Positions 25,568 through 35,450 are shown, counted from the first letter of the stretch. The stretch is DNA of 64,000 nt from Parabacteroides merdae ATCC 43184 (GCF_025151215.1 NZ_CP102286.1:4154001-4218000), one strand, 5' to 3'. Notes: generated from the sequence alone by a model not told the origin. Program-made: numbers and translations.

Positions 25568-26426
25568 TCTCAAACGGACTTTCAATTCCGGCAACATCCT
25601 GGCAAAACTGATTTATATCAATGTCGGGCTATTCGTCATTATACGGTTGGCAAGTGTGATCCTGATGCTGTTCAATCTGGGCGGTTTTCCGTTTTTGCAG
25701 TATTTGCAAGTGCCTTCGTCTCCCGAATTGCTTTTGTACCGGCCGTGGACGATTATTACTTATATGTTCACGCATTTCGACTTTCTGCATATTCTGTTTA
25801 ATATGCTGTGGTTATACTGGTTCGGCGGTTTGTTCCTTACTTTTTTCAGTGAGCGGCAATTAGGCGGCCTGTATCTGTTAGGAGGTATTGCCGGGGCTGT
25901 CTTGTTTCTTGTGGCATACAACATATTCCCTTATTTCCGTACAGTTGCCGCCTATAGTTATTTGATGGGAGCGTCGGCTTCGGTTATGGCCATTGTGTTT
26001 GCCGTCTCTTTCTACCGGAAAGACTTGGAGATCGGCTTGTTCCTGATCGGGAGGATCAAGTTGATTTATCTGGCCTTGTTTACATTTGTGATAGACTTGC
26101 TGGCTATTACATCGACGAATGCCGGCGGTCATATCGCCCATATCGGCGGGGCGTTGTTCGGCATCTGGTTTGCCGCCCGGATCAAGGAAGGCAAAGATCT
26201 GACGGCTCCTATGAACCGCTTACTTGACTGGGTGGTGAATCTGGGAAAGCGGAAACCCAAGATGCGTGTGACTTATAAACGTCCGGAGACCGATTATGAA
26301 TATAATGCCCGTAAACATCGGGAAACAGTCGATCTGGATGCAATATTGGATAAATTAAAACGTTCCGGTTACGAAAGCCTTTCGGCAGAAGAAAAGAAAA
26401 AACTATTTGATGCCAGCAAAAAATGA
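25548..26426 (+). CDS. Rhomboid family protease with C-terminal cytosolic extension
   Basis: 292 residues. A six-helix rhomboid core (about 15-215) contains HFDFLHILFNMLWLYWFG, the serine motif YLMGASASVMAI and the histidine motif GGHIAHIGGALFG. The motif is GASA rather than the usual GxSG, so the serine and histidine are kept but the following Gly is Ala. This change is seen in other Bacteroidetes rhomboids and need not inactivate the enzyme. A soluble tail of about 75 residues (from about 218) ends in DLDAILDKLKRSGYESLSAE and resembles a short helical domain found on such proteins. It overlaps both neighbours (20 bp and 4 bp), so the three genes form one operon. Confidence 0.87.
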   Translation: MGDIFTNLKRTFNSGNILAKLIYINVGLFVIIRLASVILMLFNLGGFPFLQYLQVPSSPELLLYRPWTIITYMFTHFDFLHILFNMLWLYWFGGLFLTFFSERQLGGLYLLGGIAGAVLFLVAYNIFPYFRTVAAYSYLMGASASVMAIVFAVSFYRKDLEIGLFLIGRIKLIYLALFTFVIDLLAITSTNAGGHIAHIGGALFGIWFAARIKEGKDLTAPMNRLLDWVVNLGKRKPKMRVTYKRPETDYEYNARKHRETVDLDAILDKLKRSGYESLSAEEKKKLFDASKK

Positions 26427-27544
26427 GCGAGCGGTTTAAAGCGATCAGGATTCTGTTTAAATCTGTAGTCGGTACTGCCAATGTGATAGTTATTCTGCTA
26501 TTCATTGCTTCGGCCTTCTCGGACAGAATTTCACCGGACAGGAGTGTGTTCTTCTCTTATCTAGGGTTGGGATTTCCTGTGTTTTGCGTTTTGAACCTCT
26601 GTTTTGTTGTTTATTGGCTGTTTCTTTGGGAATGGCGGTTTGTGTTGGTCGGACTATGTTCGTTCCTGATCTGCCGGGGGCCTGTAACCCGTTATTTCCC
26701 TTTCCATGACAGAGTGGACGATATTCCGAAAGAGAATGTACTGAAAGTCTTGACTTATAATGTCATGGGATTCGGTTATAAAGGCCATACGGAAGATGCT
26801 CCGAATCCGATCATACGGTATATTGCGAATTCCGGTGCGGATATCGTATGTCTGCAGGAATATGCAGTAGGTACTTCCAAGAACTTTTTGACGAATCAGA
26901 AGATCGCCAATGCCTTGAAGATGTATAGGTATCGCTCCATTATTCCGATCGGAACCTCCGGTACGCTCAAATTCAATATAGCCGTATTTTCCAAATATCC
27001 GATCTCCAAATCCCGTAAGATCAAGTATGACAGCTCTTTCAACGGCTCGTCCATTCATGAACTGGATATAAGAGGAAAGAAGTTGACTTTGATCAATAAC
27101 CACTTGGAGTCTTTCAAGCTGACGATGGAGGACCGGAGCCATTATTCCGCATTTATCAAGAATCTGAATTCCGAAACGCTCGATGGTTTGAGAAGTTCCA
27201 TCGAACAGAAGTTGGGACCTGCATTCCGGATACGTGCCCGTCAGGCGAGAGCGGTTGCCGAAGAAATCAAAAAGATCGATACCGATTATGTATTGGTCTG
27301 CGGTGACTTCAACGATACGCCGATTTCCTATGCCCATCGTACGATCCAGGGGCCGTTGAAAGATGCTTATGCTGCTTCAGGCCGTGGTGTCGGAGTCACC
27401 TATAATGAAAACTTCTTTTGGTTCAGGATCGACAACATCCTGCATTCAGCCAATATGAAACCGATCAACTGCACGGTCGACAAGGTGCGTTATTCCGACC
27501 ATTATCCGTTATGGTGTTACTTGCAGTTGAAAGAGAATGATTGA
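26423..27544 (+). CDS. Endonuclease/exonuclease/phosphatase family membrane protein
   Basis: 373 residues, starting with ATGA overlap of the rhomboid stop. Three hydrophobic segments lie in the first 90 residues. They are followed by an EEP (DNase I-like) domain from about residue 105: VLKVLTYNVMGFG, ADIVCLQEYAV with the catalytic Glu, LTLINNHLES, DYVLVCGDFNDTPISYAHR and VRYSDHYPLWCYL with the terminal Asp-His. The active residues look complete. The catalytic domain probably faces the periplasm. It could be a phosphodiesterase or phosphatase acting on lipids or nucleic acids. The operon with rhomboids gives no clear hint of substrate. Confidence 0.87.
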   Translation: MSERFKAIRILFKSVVGTANVIVILLFIASAFSDRISPDRSVFFSYLGLGFPVFCVLNLCFVVYWLFLWEWRFVLVGLCSFLICRGPVTRYFPFHDRVDDIPKENVLKVLTYNVMGFGYKGHTEDAPNPIIRYIANSGADIVCLQEYAVGTSKNFLTNQKIANALKMYRYRSIIPIGTSGTLKFNIAVFSKYPISKSRKIKYDSSFNGSSIHELDIRGKKLTLINNHLESFKLTMEDRSHYSAFIKNLNSETLDGLRSSIEQKLGPAFRIRARQARAVAEEIKKIDTDYVLVCGDFNDTPISYAHRTIQGPLKDAYAASGRGVGVTYNENFFWFRIDNILHSANMKPINCTVDKVRYSDHYPLWCYLQLKEND

Positions 27545-27549
27545 AAATG

Positions 27550-27599
27550 AAAAATTCCCCTATACAGGAAGCCGTAGTTTCTCGTATAGGGGAATTTTT
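27550..27599. terminator. Bidirectional terminator after the rhomboid operon
   Basis: AAAAATTCCCCTATAC and its exact complement GTATAGGGGAATTTTT form a 16-bp stem with an 18-nt loop and T-runs on both strands. It separates convergent operons. Confidence 0.88.
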
Positions 27600-27629
27600 G
27601 TGCCGTGCTTATGGAGTTAGCTCTTTATG

Positions 27630-28184
27630 CTACAGTTCCGCATCGTTCACTGCATCCAGGATGTCGGCAAACAGGTTCTCGACGAAGAAGAACGTGGCAT
27701 TACAAAACAGCTTCGGATCCTTGATCAAGGCAACTGTATTGCTTTTGCCATTATTGGCGATTACGCTTTCTGCCGAATACGTCTTGAACTTCTTATTGTT
27801 CTGTGGATCGTATTGATAAACGATATTGCTTACTTCTGCCGAGTAGCAGTTGTCGTGGCAATTGATTTTCATCTTGTATTTGATGATCGTTTTGTCTGTA
27901 TCGTTCAACAGCATCTCGACTTTGGAAGAAACGTTGATAGTCCCTTTGGACTTCTTGGAGTTGACATTCGACAGGAATATATCTTTCGCATAGCTTTTCT
28001 TCGCCCATTGGTTGATTACTTCGAATATCTGGTCCTGGCTCATGTCTTTCACATGGACTGTGTCGCGATAGCATACTTTCCCGTTTCTCATCGGGGCACA
28101 CTCGTCGACTTCGCCTTTATGCCCCTGTGCCGTTGCCAGCGCAGGGAGCATGATCAATAGAAGGAAAAACAGCTTTTTCATCAT
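27630..28184 (-). CDS. DUF4468 domain-containing secreted protein
   Basis: 184 residues with signal peptide MMKKLFFLLLIMLPALATAQ. The mature part matches DUF4468, a Bacteroidetes domain with a TBP-like fold. Typical phrases are NGKVCYRDTVHVKDMSQDQI and FEVINQWAKKSYAKD at its N-terminal end and IKYKMKINCHDNCYSAEVSNI in the middle. It lies directly behind a larger paralogue, 1 bp apart, and is surely co-transcribed. The function is unknown; such proteins are predicted to be periplasmic or outer-membrane-associated. Confidence 0.8.
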   Translation of the reverse strand: MMKKLFFLLLIMLPALATAQGHKGEVDECAPMRNGKVCYRDTVHVKDMSQDQIFEVINQWAKKSYAKDIFLSNVNSKKSKGTINVSSKVEMLLNDTDKTIIKYKMKINCHDNCYSAEVSNIVYQYDPQNNKKFKTYSAESVIANNGKSNTVALIKDPKLFCNATFFFVENLFADILDAVNDAEL

Positions 28185-28185
28185 C

Positions 28186-29187
28186 CTATTTCATCCATAC
28201 ATTTACGATTTCACCGATGACGGTTATCTGCTGGCCTTCTGCCGTTTCGCCCTGCTTGCGGCAGTCGATGATCAGCCAGGCATCTCCGCTTTCACCTTTC
28301 TTGAAGAAAGACAAGCTATATGTGTCATTGTTACCTATTTCTTTATAGACAGGACTGTCTTTGCTGATGGCGATCGAGGCAATCGATTTGCCGAACATAT
28401 TACCCGTGCCTTTCCACTGGGCGGATGTCTCTTTTGTATCCGGCTTACCGGCGGATACGACCTGCATATCGCTTTCCGGTAACATCTGTAATAATGTAGA
28501 CGGAACCTTATCGGCGGCAAAAGCCACATATCCTTCTTTTGCCGGAACCGGAGTTGCCGGTTGGGTGGTCTGGGCTGGTGTCACAGTCCGAGCGGGAGTG
28601 ACCGGTGTTGCCGGAACTACGTTGGCGGTTGCCTGCGTGCCTAAAGCGGCGGAGGCGGAGGCAAACATTTCGTCAATGAAATCGACTGTCTTTCTTCGGA
28701 ATTTGCCGTTGCCTCGGTTCAATTTGGTTTGGTCTTTGTTCAGGCAATACTTATCTGTAATCCATTCTTCGGCGGTGTATTTTTCCGGTTCACGCTGGTA
28801 CGATACATTATATTCGTAACGGATACCGGCCACTTTCACTATACATTTCTGGTTCTCGCATTCCATCGTGACGCGATAGTTCATTTCCGTACGGTCCAGA
28901 GAAAGGGCGGTGCTCTGGAAGACCAGGTTGGTTTGCCCTACTGCGGCGATGTCGCCTTTTGCCTTGTCGGAATAGACAACGCGGTTGCCGTCTTCACTGA
29001 AGAAACCGTCCGCCCAGTCCAGCATTTTGTCATATACTTCATCTTTCGAAAAAGAAGGTGCGTTTATCTCCTTTGCGAATACTACTTTACCATTCTCGAC
29101 CGGAACGGCTCCGGCTAAATACTTGGAATCTTCCTGAGCCCAGAGTAGGGCCGGGATAAATAGCGTTAATAATAAAAGTTGCTTCAT
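28186..29187 (-). CDS. DUF4468 domain-containing secreted protein with C-terminal extra domain
   Basis: 333 residues with signal peptide MKQLLLLTLFIPALLWAQ. Residues about 20-165 form the DUF4468 domain (NGKVVFAKEINAPSFSKDEV, YDKMLDWADGFF, MNYRVTMECENQKCIVKVAG). A Thr/Pro/Ala-rich linker (about 190-215) leads to a C-terminal beta-rich domain that ends ITVIGEIVNVWMK. It is paralogous to the gene behind it. It is first in a two-gene operon, divergent from secDF. The role is unknown. Confidence 0.8.
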   Translation of the reverse strand: MKQLLLLTLFIPALLWAQEDSKYLAGAVPVENGKVVFAKEINAPSFSKDEVYDKMLDWADGFFSEDGNRVVYSDKAKGDIAAVGQTNLVFQSTALSLDRTEMNYRVTMECENQKCIVKVAGIRYEYNVSYQREPEKYTAEEWITDKYCLNKDQTKLNRGNGKFRRKTVDFIDEMFASASAALGTQATANVVPATPVTPARTVTPAQTTQPATPVPAKEGYVAFAADKVPSTLLQMLPESDMQVVSAGKPDTKETSAQWKGTGNMFGKSIASIAISKDSPVYKEIGNNDTYSLSFFKKGESGDAWLIIDCRKQGETAEGQQITVIGEIVNVWMK

Positions 29188-29216
29188 GGTTATTCTTTAC
29201 TTATGTTTTTTACGGG

Positions 29217-29224
29217 CAAAGATA
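29217..29224 (-). promoter_or_regulatory. Putative -7 box of the DUF4468 operon
   Basis: TATCTTTG on the minus strand, 30 nt upstream of the start at 29187. No -33 match at the standard distance. Confidence 0.45.
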
Positions 29225-29280
29225 TATAATTGTGGCTGAAATAAACTAAGAGTGTGACAAATAAATTAATCTAATTACTG

Positions 29281-29308
29281 TTGGACAAAGAAAAAAAGCC
29301 TATATTTG
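29281..29308 (+). promoter_or_regulatory. Promoter of secDF
   Basis: TTG (29281-29283), a 17-bp spacer and TATATTTG (29301-29308). The -7 box is perfect and the spacer is slightly short. The leader is about 40 nt. Confidence 0.65.
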
Positions 29309-29351
29309 CACCCTGTGAAAAAACGAATAATAACATAAACATAAGATTCAA

Positions 29352-32300
29352 ATGCAAAACAAAGGATTTGTAAAGGTCTTTGCGGTGTTACTTACGCTTG
29401 TCTGTATGTTTTATCTGTCATTCTCGTTCGTGACAAGACATTACAACAGTAAAGCCGCTGAGTATGCAGGTGGAGATCCGGTAAAAGAGAGTTCTTATTT
29501 GGACTCGTTATCTACTCAGAAGGTATGGTTGGGCTATACGCTCAAGGAGTGCCGTGAAATGGAAATCAGTTTAGGGCTTGACTTGAAGGGCGGTATGAAC
29601 GTCGTTCTGGAATTGAATGTGGCCGATGTGATTCGCTCGCTTTCGAACAACAATCAGGACGAGAACTTCAATAAAGCATTGGACCTGGCTTATGAAAATC
29701 AGGCTACAAGTCAGAAGGACTTTATTGATCTATTTGCAGAAGAGTATAAGAAGTTAGATAATGGCGCCCGTTTATCCGCTATTTTCAGTACTTTCGAATT
29801 GAAAGACAAAATCACTCCGCAGAGCTCGGACGCACAGGTAATCGCCGTGTTGAAGGAAGAACTGAAGAGTGCAATCGATAATTCATTTAACGTATTGCGT
29901 ACCCGTATCGACCGTTTCGGCGTGGTGTCTCCGAACATCCAGCGTTTGGAAACTGCCGGCCGTATCCTGGTTGAACTTCCGGGTGTGAAAGAACCGGAAC
30001 GTGTGCGTAAATTATTACAGGGTAGTGCCAACCTCGAATTCTGGGAAACATACAACTTGCCGGAAATCTACCAGCAGTTGGTTGCCGCCGATAATATGTT
30101 GGCTACAATCCTGAAATCGGACGATACTGCTGCTGTAGGTTCGGATACTACGGCTATCGAAGCAACGGAAGAAGTAGTTGCCGACAATGCTGCTGCCGAA
30201 ACAACCAACGACGCAGATTCTCTGCTGGCTAAGATCGGTGAAGACAAGCCTGAAGCACAGGCAGCCAAGAGCATGGAAGAATTCGCAAAGCAACATCCGT
30301 TGTTCGCCGTTCTGCAGATCAACCAGTATAACGGACAGTTGGCTCCCGGACCGGTTGTCGGTATTGCCGATAAGAAAGATATTGCCAAGATCAACGAATA
30401 CCTGAACATGAAGCAGGTAAAAGATATTCTGCCGCGTAACCTTTCTTTGAAATGGGGCGTAAAGGCTATCGATGAAAAAGAACAATATTTCTACTTGTAT
30501 GCAATCAAGATGACGAACCGCGACGGAACGCCTGCTTTGGGAGGTGACGTTGTAACGGATGCTAATGCAGACTTCGTTCAGCAGGCAGGCCGTTCAGAAC
30601 AGCAGGTTAGCATGACTATGAACGCAGAAGGGGCTAAAGCATGGGCTCGCCTGACAAAAGAAAATATCGGTAAAGCGGTTGCTATCGTTCTCGACGATAT
30701 GGTTTATTCAGCTCCTAACGTGCAGGTGGAAATCACAGGCGGACGTTCTCAGATCACAGGCCACTTCACTCCGGAAGAGGCAAAGGACTTGGCTAACGTG
30801 TTGAAATCCGGTAAAATGGCTGCTTCCGTACATATCGTACAGGAAGACGTTGTCGGCCCGTCTTTGGGTCAGGAAGCTATCAATTCCGGTGTTATCTCAT
30901 TTGTTTTGGCTTTGATCCTGTTGATGTTCTACATGTGTGCCTTCTACGGAGTTCTTCCGGGCTTGATCGCCGACGGTGCTTTGGTATTGAACATCTTTTT
31001 CACAATGGGTATCCTTGCATCCTTCCAGGCAGTCCTTACGTTGCCGGGTATTGCCGGTATGGTGTTGACGCTGGGTATGGCTGTCGATGCCAACGTGTTG
31101 ATCTACGAACGTACGAAAGAGGAACTTCGTGCCGGTAAATCGTTGAACAAAGCAATTGCCGATGGTTACAGCAACGCATTTTCTGCAATCTTCGACTCGA
31201 ACTTGACTTCCATCATCACTGGTGTCGTATTGTTCTATTTCGGTACGGGTCCTATCCGTGGTTTTGCCACGACGATGATTATCGGTTTGTTCGCGTCCTT
31301 CCTGACGGCAGTCTTCCTGACTCGTATCGTTTACGAAGCACTGTTGGCAAAAGATAAACTGAAGAACGTGACCTTTACGACTTCTATTACGAAAGATTTA
31401 TTGACGAATCCGAAGATCAACTTCTTGGCAGCCCGTAAGGTTGGGTATCTGATTCCGGCCGGTATTATTGTTTTGGGTGCGATCTCCATGTCTACTATCG
31501 GTTTGAACAACGGTATCGATTTCACCGGTGGACGTAACTATGTGATCCGTTTCGCCCAGGATGTGAAGACTGACGAAGTCCGTAATCTGTTGGATGCGCA
31601 GTTGGATGGTTCTGTTAGCGTTATCCAGATCGGTACTCCCGACCAGGTTCGTGTATCTACCAACTATAAGATTGAAGACAATGATCCGGCTATCGACCAG
31701 GAAATCGAAAATAAATTGTTTGAAGGTGTCAAGTCATTGCTTCCGGAAGGAACGACTTTGGCTCAGTTCACGGATCAGTATATCCAGAGCTCACAGAAGG
31801 TAGGACCGAGTATGGCAGACGATATCAAGAACGCTGCGTTTCTCGCAGTTGTATTTGCCATGTTCTGTATGGCGGCTTATATCTTGCTTCGTTTCCGCGA
31901 CATCTCATTCTCTGTCGGTGCATTCGCTTCTGTAGCTGTCACGACTTTGTGTATTATTTCTTTCTATACGTTGCTTTGGAAGGTATTGCCTTTCTCTATG
32001 GAAGTCGACCAGACCTTTATCGCGGCTATCCTGACAATCATCGGTTACTCTATCAACGATACCGTGGTTGTGTTCGACCGTATCCGTGAAACAATCGGTC
32101 TGTATCCGAAGCGTGATCGTTATCAGGTGATCAACGATGCATTGAACTCGACTTTATCCCGTACCTTCAATACATCATTAACTACATTGGTAGTTGTATT
32201 GTGTATCTTCATCCTGGGTGGTGCGACGATCCGTAGCTTTACGTTCGCTATCTTGTTAGGTATCATTATCGGTACATATTCTACTCTGTTCGTGGCAACT

Positions 32301-32366
32301 CCTATCGCTTACGAATTGCAGAAGAAGAAGATCAATAAGAAAGCAGCTGCTGAAGCTGGTAAATAA
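29352..32366 (+). CDS. secDF: Protein translocase SecDF fusion
   Basis: 1004 residues that join SecD and SecF in one chain, the usual Bacteroidales form. It is an inner-membrane, proton-driven aid to Sec export, pulling substrates out on the periplasmic side. SecD part: one N-terminal helix, LGLDLKGGMNVVLEL (D1 motif), RIDRFGVVSPNIQ, then a membrane bundle with GMAVDANVLIYERTKEELRAG. An acidic, Ala/Thr-rich insert lies at about residues 245-320. SecF part from about 680: NGIDFTGGRNYVIRF, and SINDTVVVFDRIRET in its membrane bundle. Twelve membrane helices are expected. It is monocistronic with promoter and terminator. Confidence 0.96.
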   Translation: MQNKGFVKVFAVLLTLVCMFYLSFSFVTRHYNSKAAEYAGGDPVKESSYLDSLSTQKVWLGYTLKECREMEISLGLDLKGGMNVVLELNVADVIRSLSNNNQDENFNKALDLAYENQATSQKDFIDLFAEEYKKLDNGARLSAIFSTFELKDKITPQSSDAQVIAVLKEELKSAIDNSFNVLRTRIDRFGVVSPNIQRLETAGRILVELPGVKEPERVRKLLQGSANLEFWETYNLPEIYQQLVAADNMLATILKSDDTAAVGSDTTAIEATEEVVADNAAAETTNDADSLLAKIGEDKPEAQAAKSMEEFAKQHPLFAVLQINQYNGQLAPGPVVGIADKKDIAKINEYLNMKQVKDILPRNLSLKWGVKAIDEKEQYFYLYAIKMTNRDGTPALGGDVVTDANADFVQQAGRSEQQVSMTMNAEGAKAWARLTKENIGKAVAIVLDDMVYSAPNVQVEITGGRSQITGHFTPEEAKDLANVLKSGKMAASVHIVQEDVVGPSLGQEAINSGVISFVLALILLMFYMCAFYGVLPGLIADGALVLNIFFTMGILASFQAVLTLPGIAGMVLTLGMAVDANVLIYERTKEELRAGKSLNKAIADGYSNAFSAIFDSNLTSIITGVVLFYFGTGPIRGFATTMIIGLFASFLTAVFLTRIVYEALLAKDKLKNVTFTTSITKDLLTNPKINFLAARKVGYLIPAGIIVLGAISMSTIGLNNGIDFTGGRNYVIRFAQDVKTDEVRNLLDAQLDGSVSVIQIGTPDQVRVSTNYKIEDNDPAIDQEIENKLFEGVKSLLPEGTTLAQFTDQYIQSSQKVGPSMADDIKNAAFLAVVFAMFCMAAYILLRFRDISFSVGAFASVAVTTLCIISFYTLLWKVLPFSMEVDQTFIAAILTIIGYSINDTVVVFDRIRETIGLYPKRDRYQVINDALNSTLSRTFNTSLTTLVVVLCIFILGGATIRSFTFAILLGIIIGTYSTLFVATPIAYELQKKKINKKAAAEAGK

Positions 32367-32387
32367 GAATAGATTTTAATCCGATAG

Positions 32388-32424
32388 AAAAGGGCTGTTC
32401 CTGGTTAAGGGAATGGCCCTTTTT
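32388..32424 (+). terminator. Terminator of secDF
   Basis: AAAAGGGCTGTTCC pairs with GGAATGGCCCTTTT (two wobble pairs) around an 8-nt loop, followed by a T-run. Confidence 0.85.
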
Positions 32425-32541
32425 GTGCTTCTAAACATAATTGTGCCGGTTGGCAAGATGAAAGAGAATGCTTATCTTGTACGCCTCTTACTTCTGCTAT
32501 TTACTTACAGATTGTAAGAAAACACCTTAAAATATCATGTT

Positions 32542-34545
32542 ATGGAAGTACGCCTAAGTAACCAATTGCCGGTTTACCCATCTTTTGTTCCCGGTATCCG
32601 CCGCGCTCCTGATCGCGGCTATTCACTTACGCCTGCACAAACAGAAACGGCCTTGAAGAATGCGCTCCGTTACATTCCCGAAGAGTTGCATGAAGTGCTG
32701 GCTCCGGAGTTTATGGAAGAGTTGATGACTCGCGGCCGCATTTACGGATACCGTTATCGGCCGGAAGGAGACTTGAAAGCCAAGCCTGTCGACCAATATA
32801 AAGGGCAATGTCTGGAGGGAAAGGCTTTCCAGGTGATGATCGACAACAATCTCAGTTTCGATATCGCTCTCTATCCATACGAACTGGTCACGTATGGCGA
32901 AACCGGGCAGGTTTGCCAGAACTGGATGCAGTATCGCCTGATCAAGCAATATCTCGAAATACTGACGAGCGAGCAGACACTCGTGATCGAGTCCGGACAT
33001 CCGTTGGGACTGTTCCGTTCCAAGCCGGATGCACCCCGTGTGATTATTACCAATTCCATGATGGTCGGCCTGTTCGACAATCAGAAAGACTGGCATATAG
33101 CCGCCCAGATGGGTGTCGCTAATTACGGACAGATGACCGCCGGCGGCTGGATGTATATCGGTCCGCAGGGGATTGTGCACGGGACGTTCAATACCTTATT
33201 GAATGCCGGGCGGAAGAAATTAGGCATTCCGCAGGATCAGGATTTGCGCGGGCATCTCTTTGTCTCCTCCGGTCTCGGAGGAATGAGTGGGGCACAACCG
33301 AAAGCGGCCGTTATAGCCGGTGCTGCCAGTATCATTGCAGAAGTGGACAGTTCCCGCATCCAGACCCGCCATTCGCAAGGTTGGGTTCAGCATGTGACTG
33401 AAGATAAAGCAGAAGCATTCCGTATGGCGCAGGAGGCTATGCAGGTAAGGGAACCGATTTCGATCGCTTATCATGGCAATATAGTAGACTTGTTGGAGTT
33501 TGCCGAGGCGCAGGCGATCCGGATCGATCTGCTGAGTGACCAAACTTCCTGTCATGCCGTCTATGAAGGTGGTTACTGTCCTGTCGGCATCTCCTTTGCC
33601 GAGCGTACGGAACTTCTTTCTCACGATATGGACCGGTTCTGCTCGTTGGTCGATCAATCTCTGCACCGTCATTTCGAGGTAATCAAGAAGCTTGTGGCTT
33701 GCGGCACTTACTTTTTCGACTATGGAAACTCGTTTATGAAAGCCATCTACGATGCCGGTGTAAAGGAAATTTCCCGGAACGGAATAGATGAGAAAGACGG
33801 TTTCATCTGGCCTTCCTATGTCGAGGACATTATGGGGCCGGAACTGTTCGATTATGGTTACGGGCCTTTCCGCTGGGTATGCCTGAGTGGGAAACATGAA
33901 GATCTGGTAAAGACCGACCAAGCAGCTATGGATTGCATCGATCCGAACCGGCGCGGGCAGGACAGGGATAACTACAACTGGATTCGCGATGCCGAGACAA
34001 ACCGGCTTGTTGTCGGTACCGAGGCGCGCATTCTCTACCAGGATGCGGAAGGAAGATTGAATATCGCGCTCCGCTTCAACCGCATGGTGCGGGACGGAGA
34101 AGTCGGGCCGATCATGCTTGGACGTGACCATCATGATGTGAGTGGGACGGATTCGCCTTTCCGCGAAACGTCCAATATTTATGACGGAAGTAACGTCATG
34201 GCCGATATGGCTGTCCAGTGTTTTGCCGGAAATGCGGCACGGGGTATGAGCCTTGTTGCCCTTCATAATGGCGGCGGAGTCGGTATCGGGAAAGCGGTAA
34301 ACGGTGGTTTCGGTATGGTGCTGGATGGAAGCGAACGGGTGGACGAAATCCTTCGTTCCGCCATGCTCTGGGATGTGATGGGAGGAGTGGCACGCCGTTC
34401 CTGGGCCAGGAATCCGAATGCCATGTCTACCAGTGCCGCCTTTAACGAAAACTATGGCGACTGGTATCATATCACGCTGCCTTTTATTCCGAAAGAAGAT
34501 TTAATTCAAAATAGTATACGTACCTCTTTAAAACGCAAAGTATGA
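32542..34545 (+). CDS. hutU: Urocanate hydratase
   Basis: 667 residues, of the long form common in Bacteroidetes. It converts urocanate to imidazolone propionate, the second step of histidine breakdown, using bound NAD+. Recognisable urocanase segments are NNLSFDIALYPYELVTYGETG, GQVCQNWMQYRLIKQYLE, MTAGGWMYIGPQGIVHGT, SSGLGGMSGAQPKAA for the dinucleotide, LLSDQTSCHAVYEGGYCPVG and MSLVALHNGGGVGIGKAVNGG near the C-terminus. It is the first gene of a five-gene operon and overlaps the next gene by 4 bp. No standard -7 box was found upstream. Confidence 0.95.
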   Translation: MEVRLSNQLPVYPSFVPGIRRAPDRGYSLTPAQTETALKNALRYIPEELHEVLAPEFMEELMTRGRIYGYRYRPEGDLKAKPVDQYKGQCLEGKAFQVMIDNNLSFDIALYPYELVTYGETGQVCQNWMQYRLIKQYLEILTSEQTLVIESGHPLGLFRSKPDAPRVIITNSMMVGLFDNQKDWHIAAQMGVANYGQMTAGGWMYIGPQGIVHGTFNTLLNAGRKKLGIPQDQDLRGHLFVSSGLGGMSGAQPKAAVIAGAASIIAEVDSSRIQTRHSQGWVQHVTEDKAEAFRMAQEAMQVREPISIAYHGNIVDLLEFAEAQAIRIDLLSDQTSCHAVYEGGYCPVGISFAERTELLSHDMDRFCSLVDQSLHRHFEVIKKLVACGTYFFDYGNSFMKAIYDAGVKEISRNGIDEKDGFIWPSYVEDIMGPELFDYGYGPFRWVCLSGKHEDLVKTDQAAMDCIDPNRRGQDRDNYNWIRDAETNRLVVGTEARILYQDAEGRLNIALRFNRMVRDGEVGPIMLGRDHHDVSGTDSPFRETSNIYDGSNVMADMAVQCFAGNAARGMSLVALHNGGGVGIGKAVNGGFGMVLDGSERVDEILRSAMLWDVMGGVARRSWARNPNAMSTSAAFNENYGDWYHITLPFIPKEDLIQNSIRTSLKRKV

Positions 34546-35447
34546 GTACATGGAATAAGATAATGGAATGTGTCCCCAATTTCAGTGAGGGAAGGGATTT
34601 AGAGAAAATAGAAAAGATAGTAGATAAATTTCGTGCCAAAGCCGGTGTAAAGCTGTTGGATTACAGTAATGACGAAGATCATAACCGACTGGTCGTAACG
34701 GTAGTCGGTGAACCGGAAGCTTTGAAGGACGCTTTGCTCGAAGCCATCGGACAGGCGGTGGAACTGATAGACCTCACGAAACACTCCGGGCAGCATCCGC
34801 GGATGGGAGCGGTCGATGTCGTTCCTTTTATCCCGATCAGAGGGTGTACGATGGATGAGGCGATTGCGCTCTCCAAAGAAGTGGGCGAGAAGGTGGCCGC
34901 TCTCTATCGAGTACCGGTTTTCCTGTATGAGAAGTCGGCTTCGGCTCCACACCGAGAGAACTTGGCGGCGATCCGCAAAGGTGAGTTTGAGGGTATGGAA
35001 GCAAAGATCAAGCAGCCGGAATGGAAACCTGACTTCGGGCCTGCCGAACGGCATCCATCGGCAGGGACAGTGGCGATCGGCGCCCGTATGCCGCTGGTGG
35101 CTTATAACGTCAATTTGGGCACGGCAAACCTGGAGATCGCGAGCAGTATCGCCAAAAAGATCCGCTTCATAGGTGGCGGGCTCCGCTACTGCAAGGCGAT
35201 GGGAGTGGAACTGAAAGAACGCGGCATCGTGCAGGTTTCGATCAATATGACCGATTATACCCGCACCGCCCTTTATCGCGCTTTCGAGCTGGTACGCATT
35301 GAGGCACGTCGCTATGGTGTCCCAGTCGTCGGAAGCGAGATTATTGGGTTGGTTCCGATGGAGGCGTTGATTGATACGGCTTCTTACTATTTGGGACTGG
35401 AAGACTTTTCAATAGATCAGGTATTGGAAACCAGGATAATGGGATAG
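34542..35447 (+). CDS. Glutamate formimidoyltransferase
   Basis: 301 residues. It transfers the formimino group of N-formimino-glutamate to tetrahydrofolate, giving glutamate. The family start ECVPNFSEGRDLEKIEKIVD and the segments DYSNDEDHNRLVVTVVG, HSGQHPRMGAVDVVPFIPI and RFIGGGLRYCKAMG match the N-terminal and C-terminal subdomains of formiminotransferase. The cyclodeaminase half that is fused to it in animals is a separate gene here (36743). It overlaps hutU by 4 bp (ATGA) and is followed after 3 bp by hutI. Confidence 0.94.
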   Translation: MSTWNKIMECVPNFSEGRDLEKIEKIVDKFRAKAGVKLLDYSNDEDHNRLVVTVVGEPEALKDALLEAIGQAVELIDLTKHSGQHPRMGAVDVVPFIPIRGCTMDEAIALSKEVGEKVAALYRVPVFLYEKSASAPHRENLAAIRKGEFEGMEAKIKQPEWKPDFGPAERHPSAGTVAIGARMPLVAYNVNLGTANLEIASSIAKKIRFIGGGLRYCKAMGVELKERGIVQVSINMTDYTRTALYRAFELVRIEARRYGVPVVGSEIIGLVPMEALIDTASYYLGLEDFSIDQVLETRIMG

Positions 35448-35450
35448 ACG

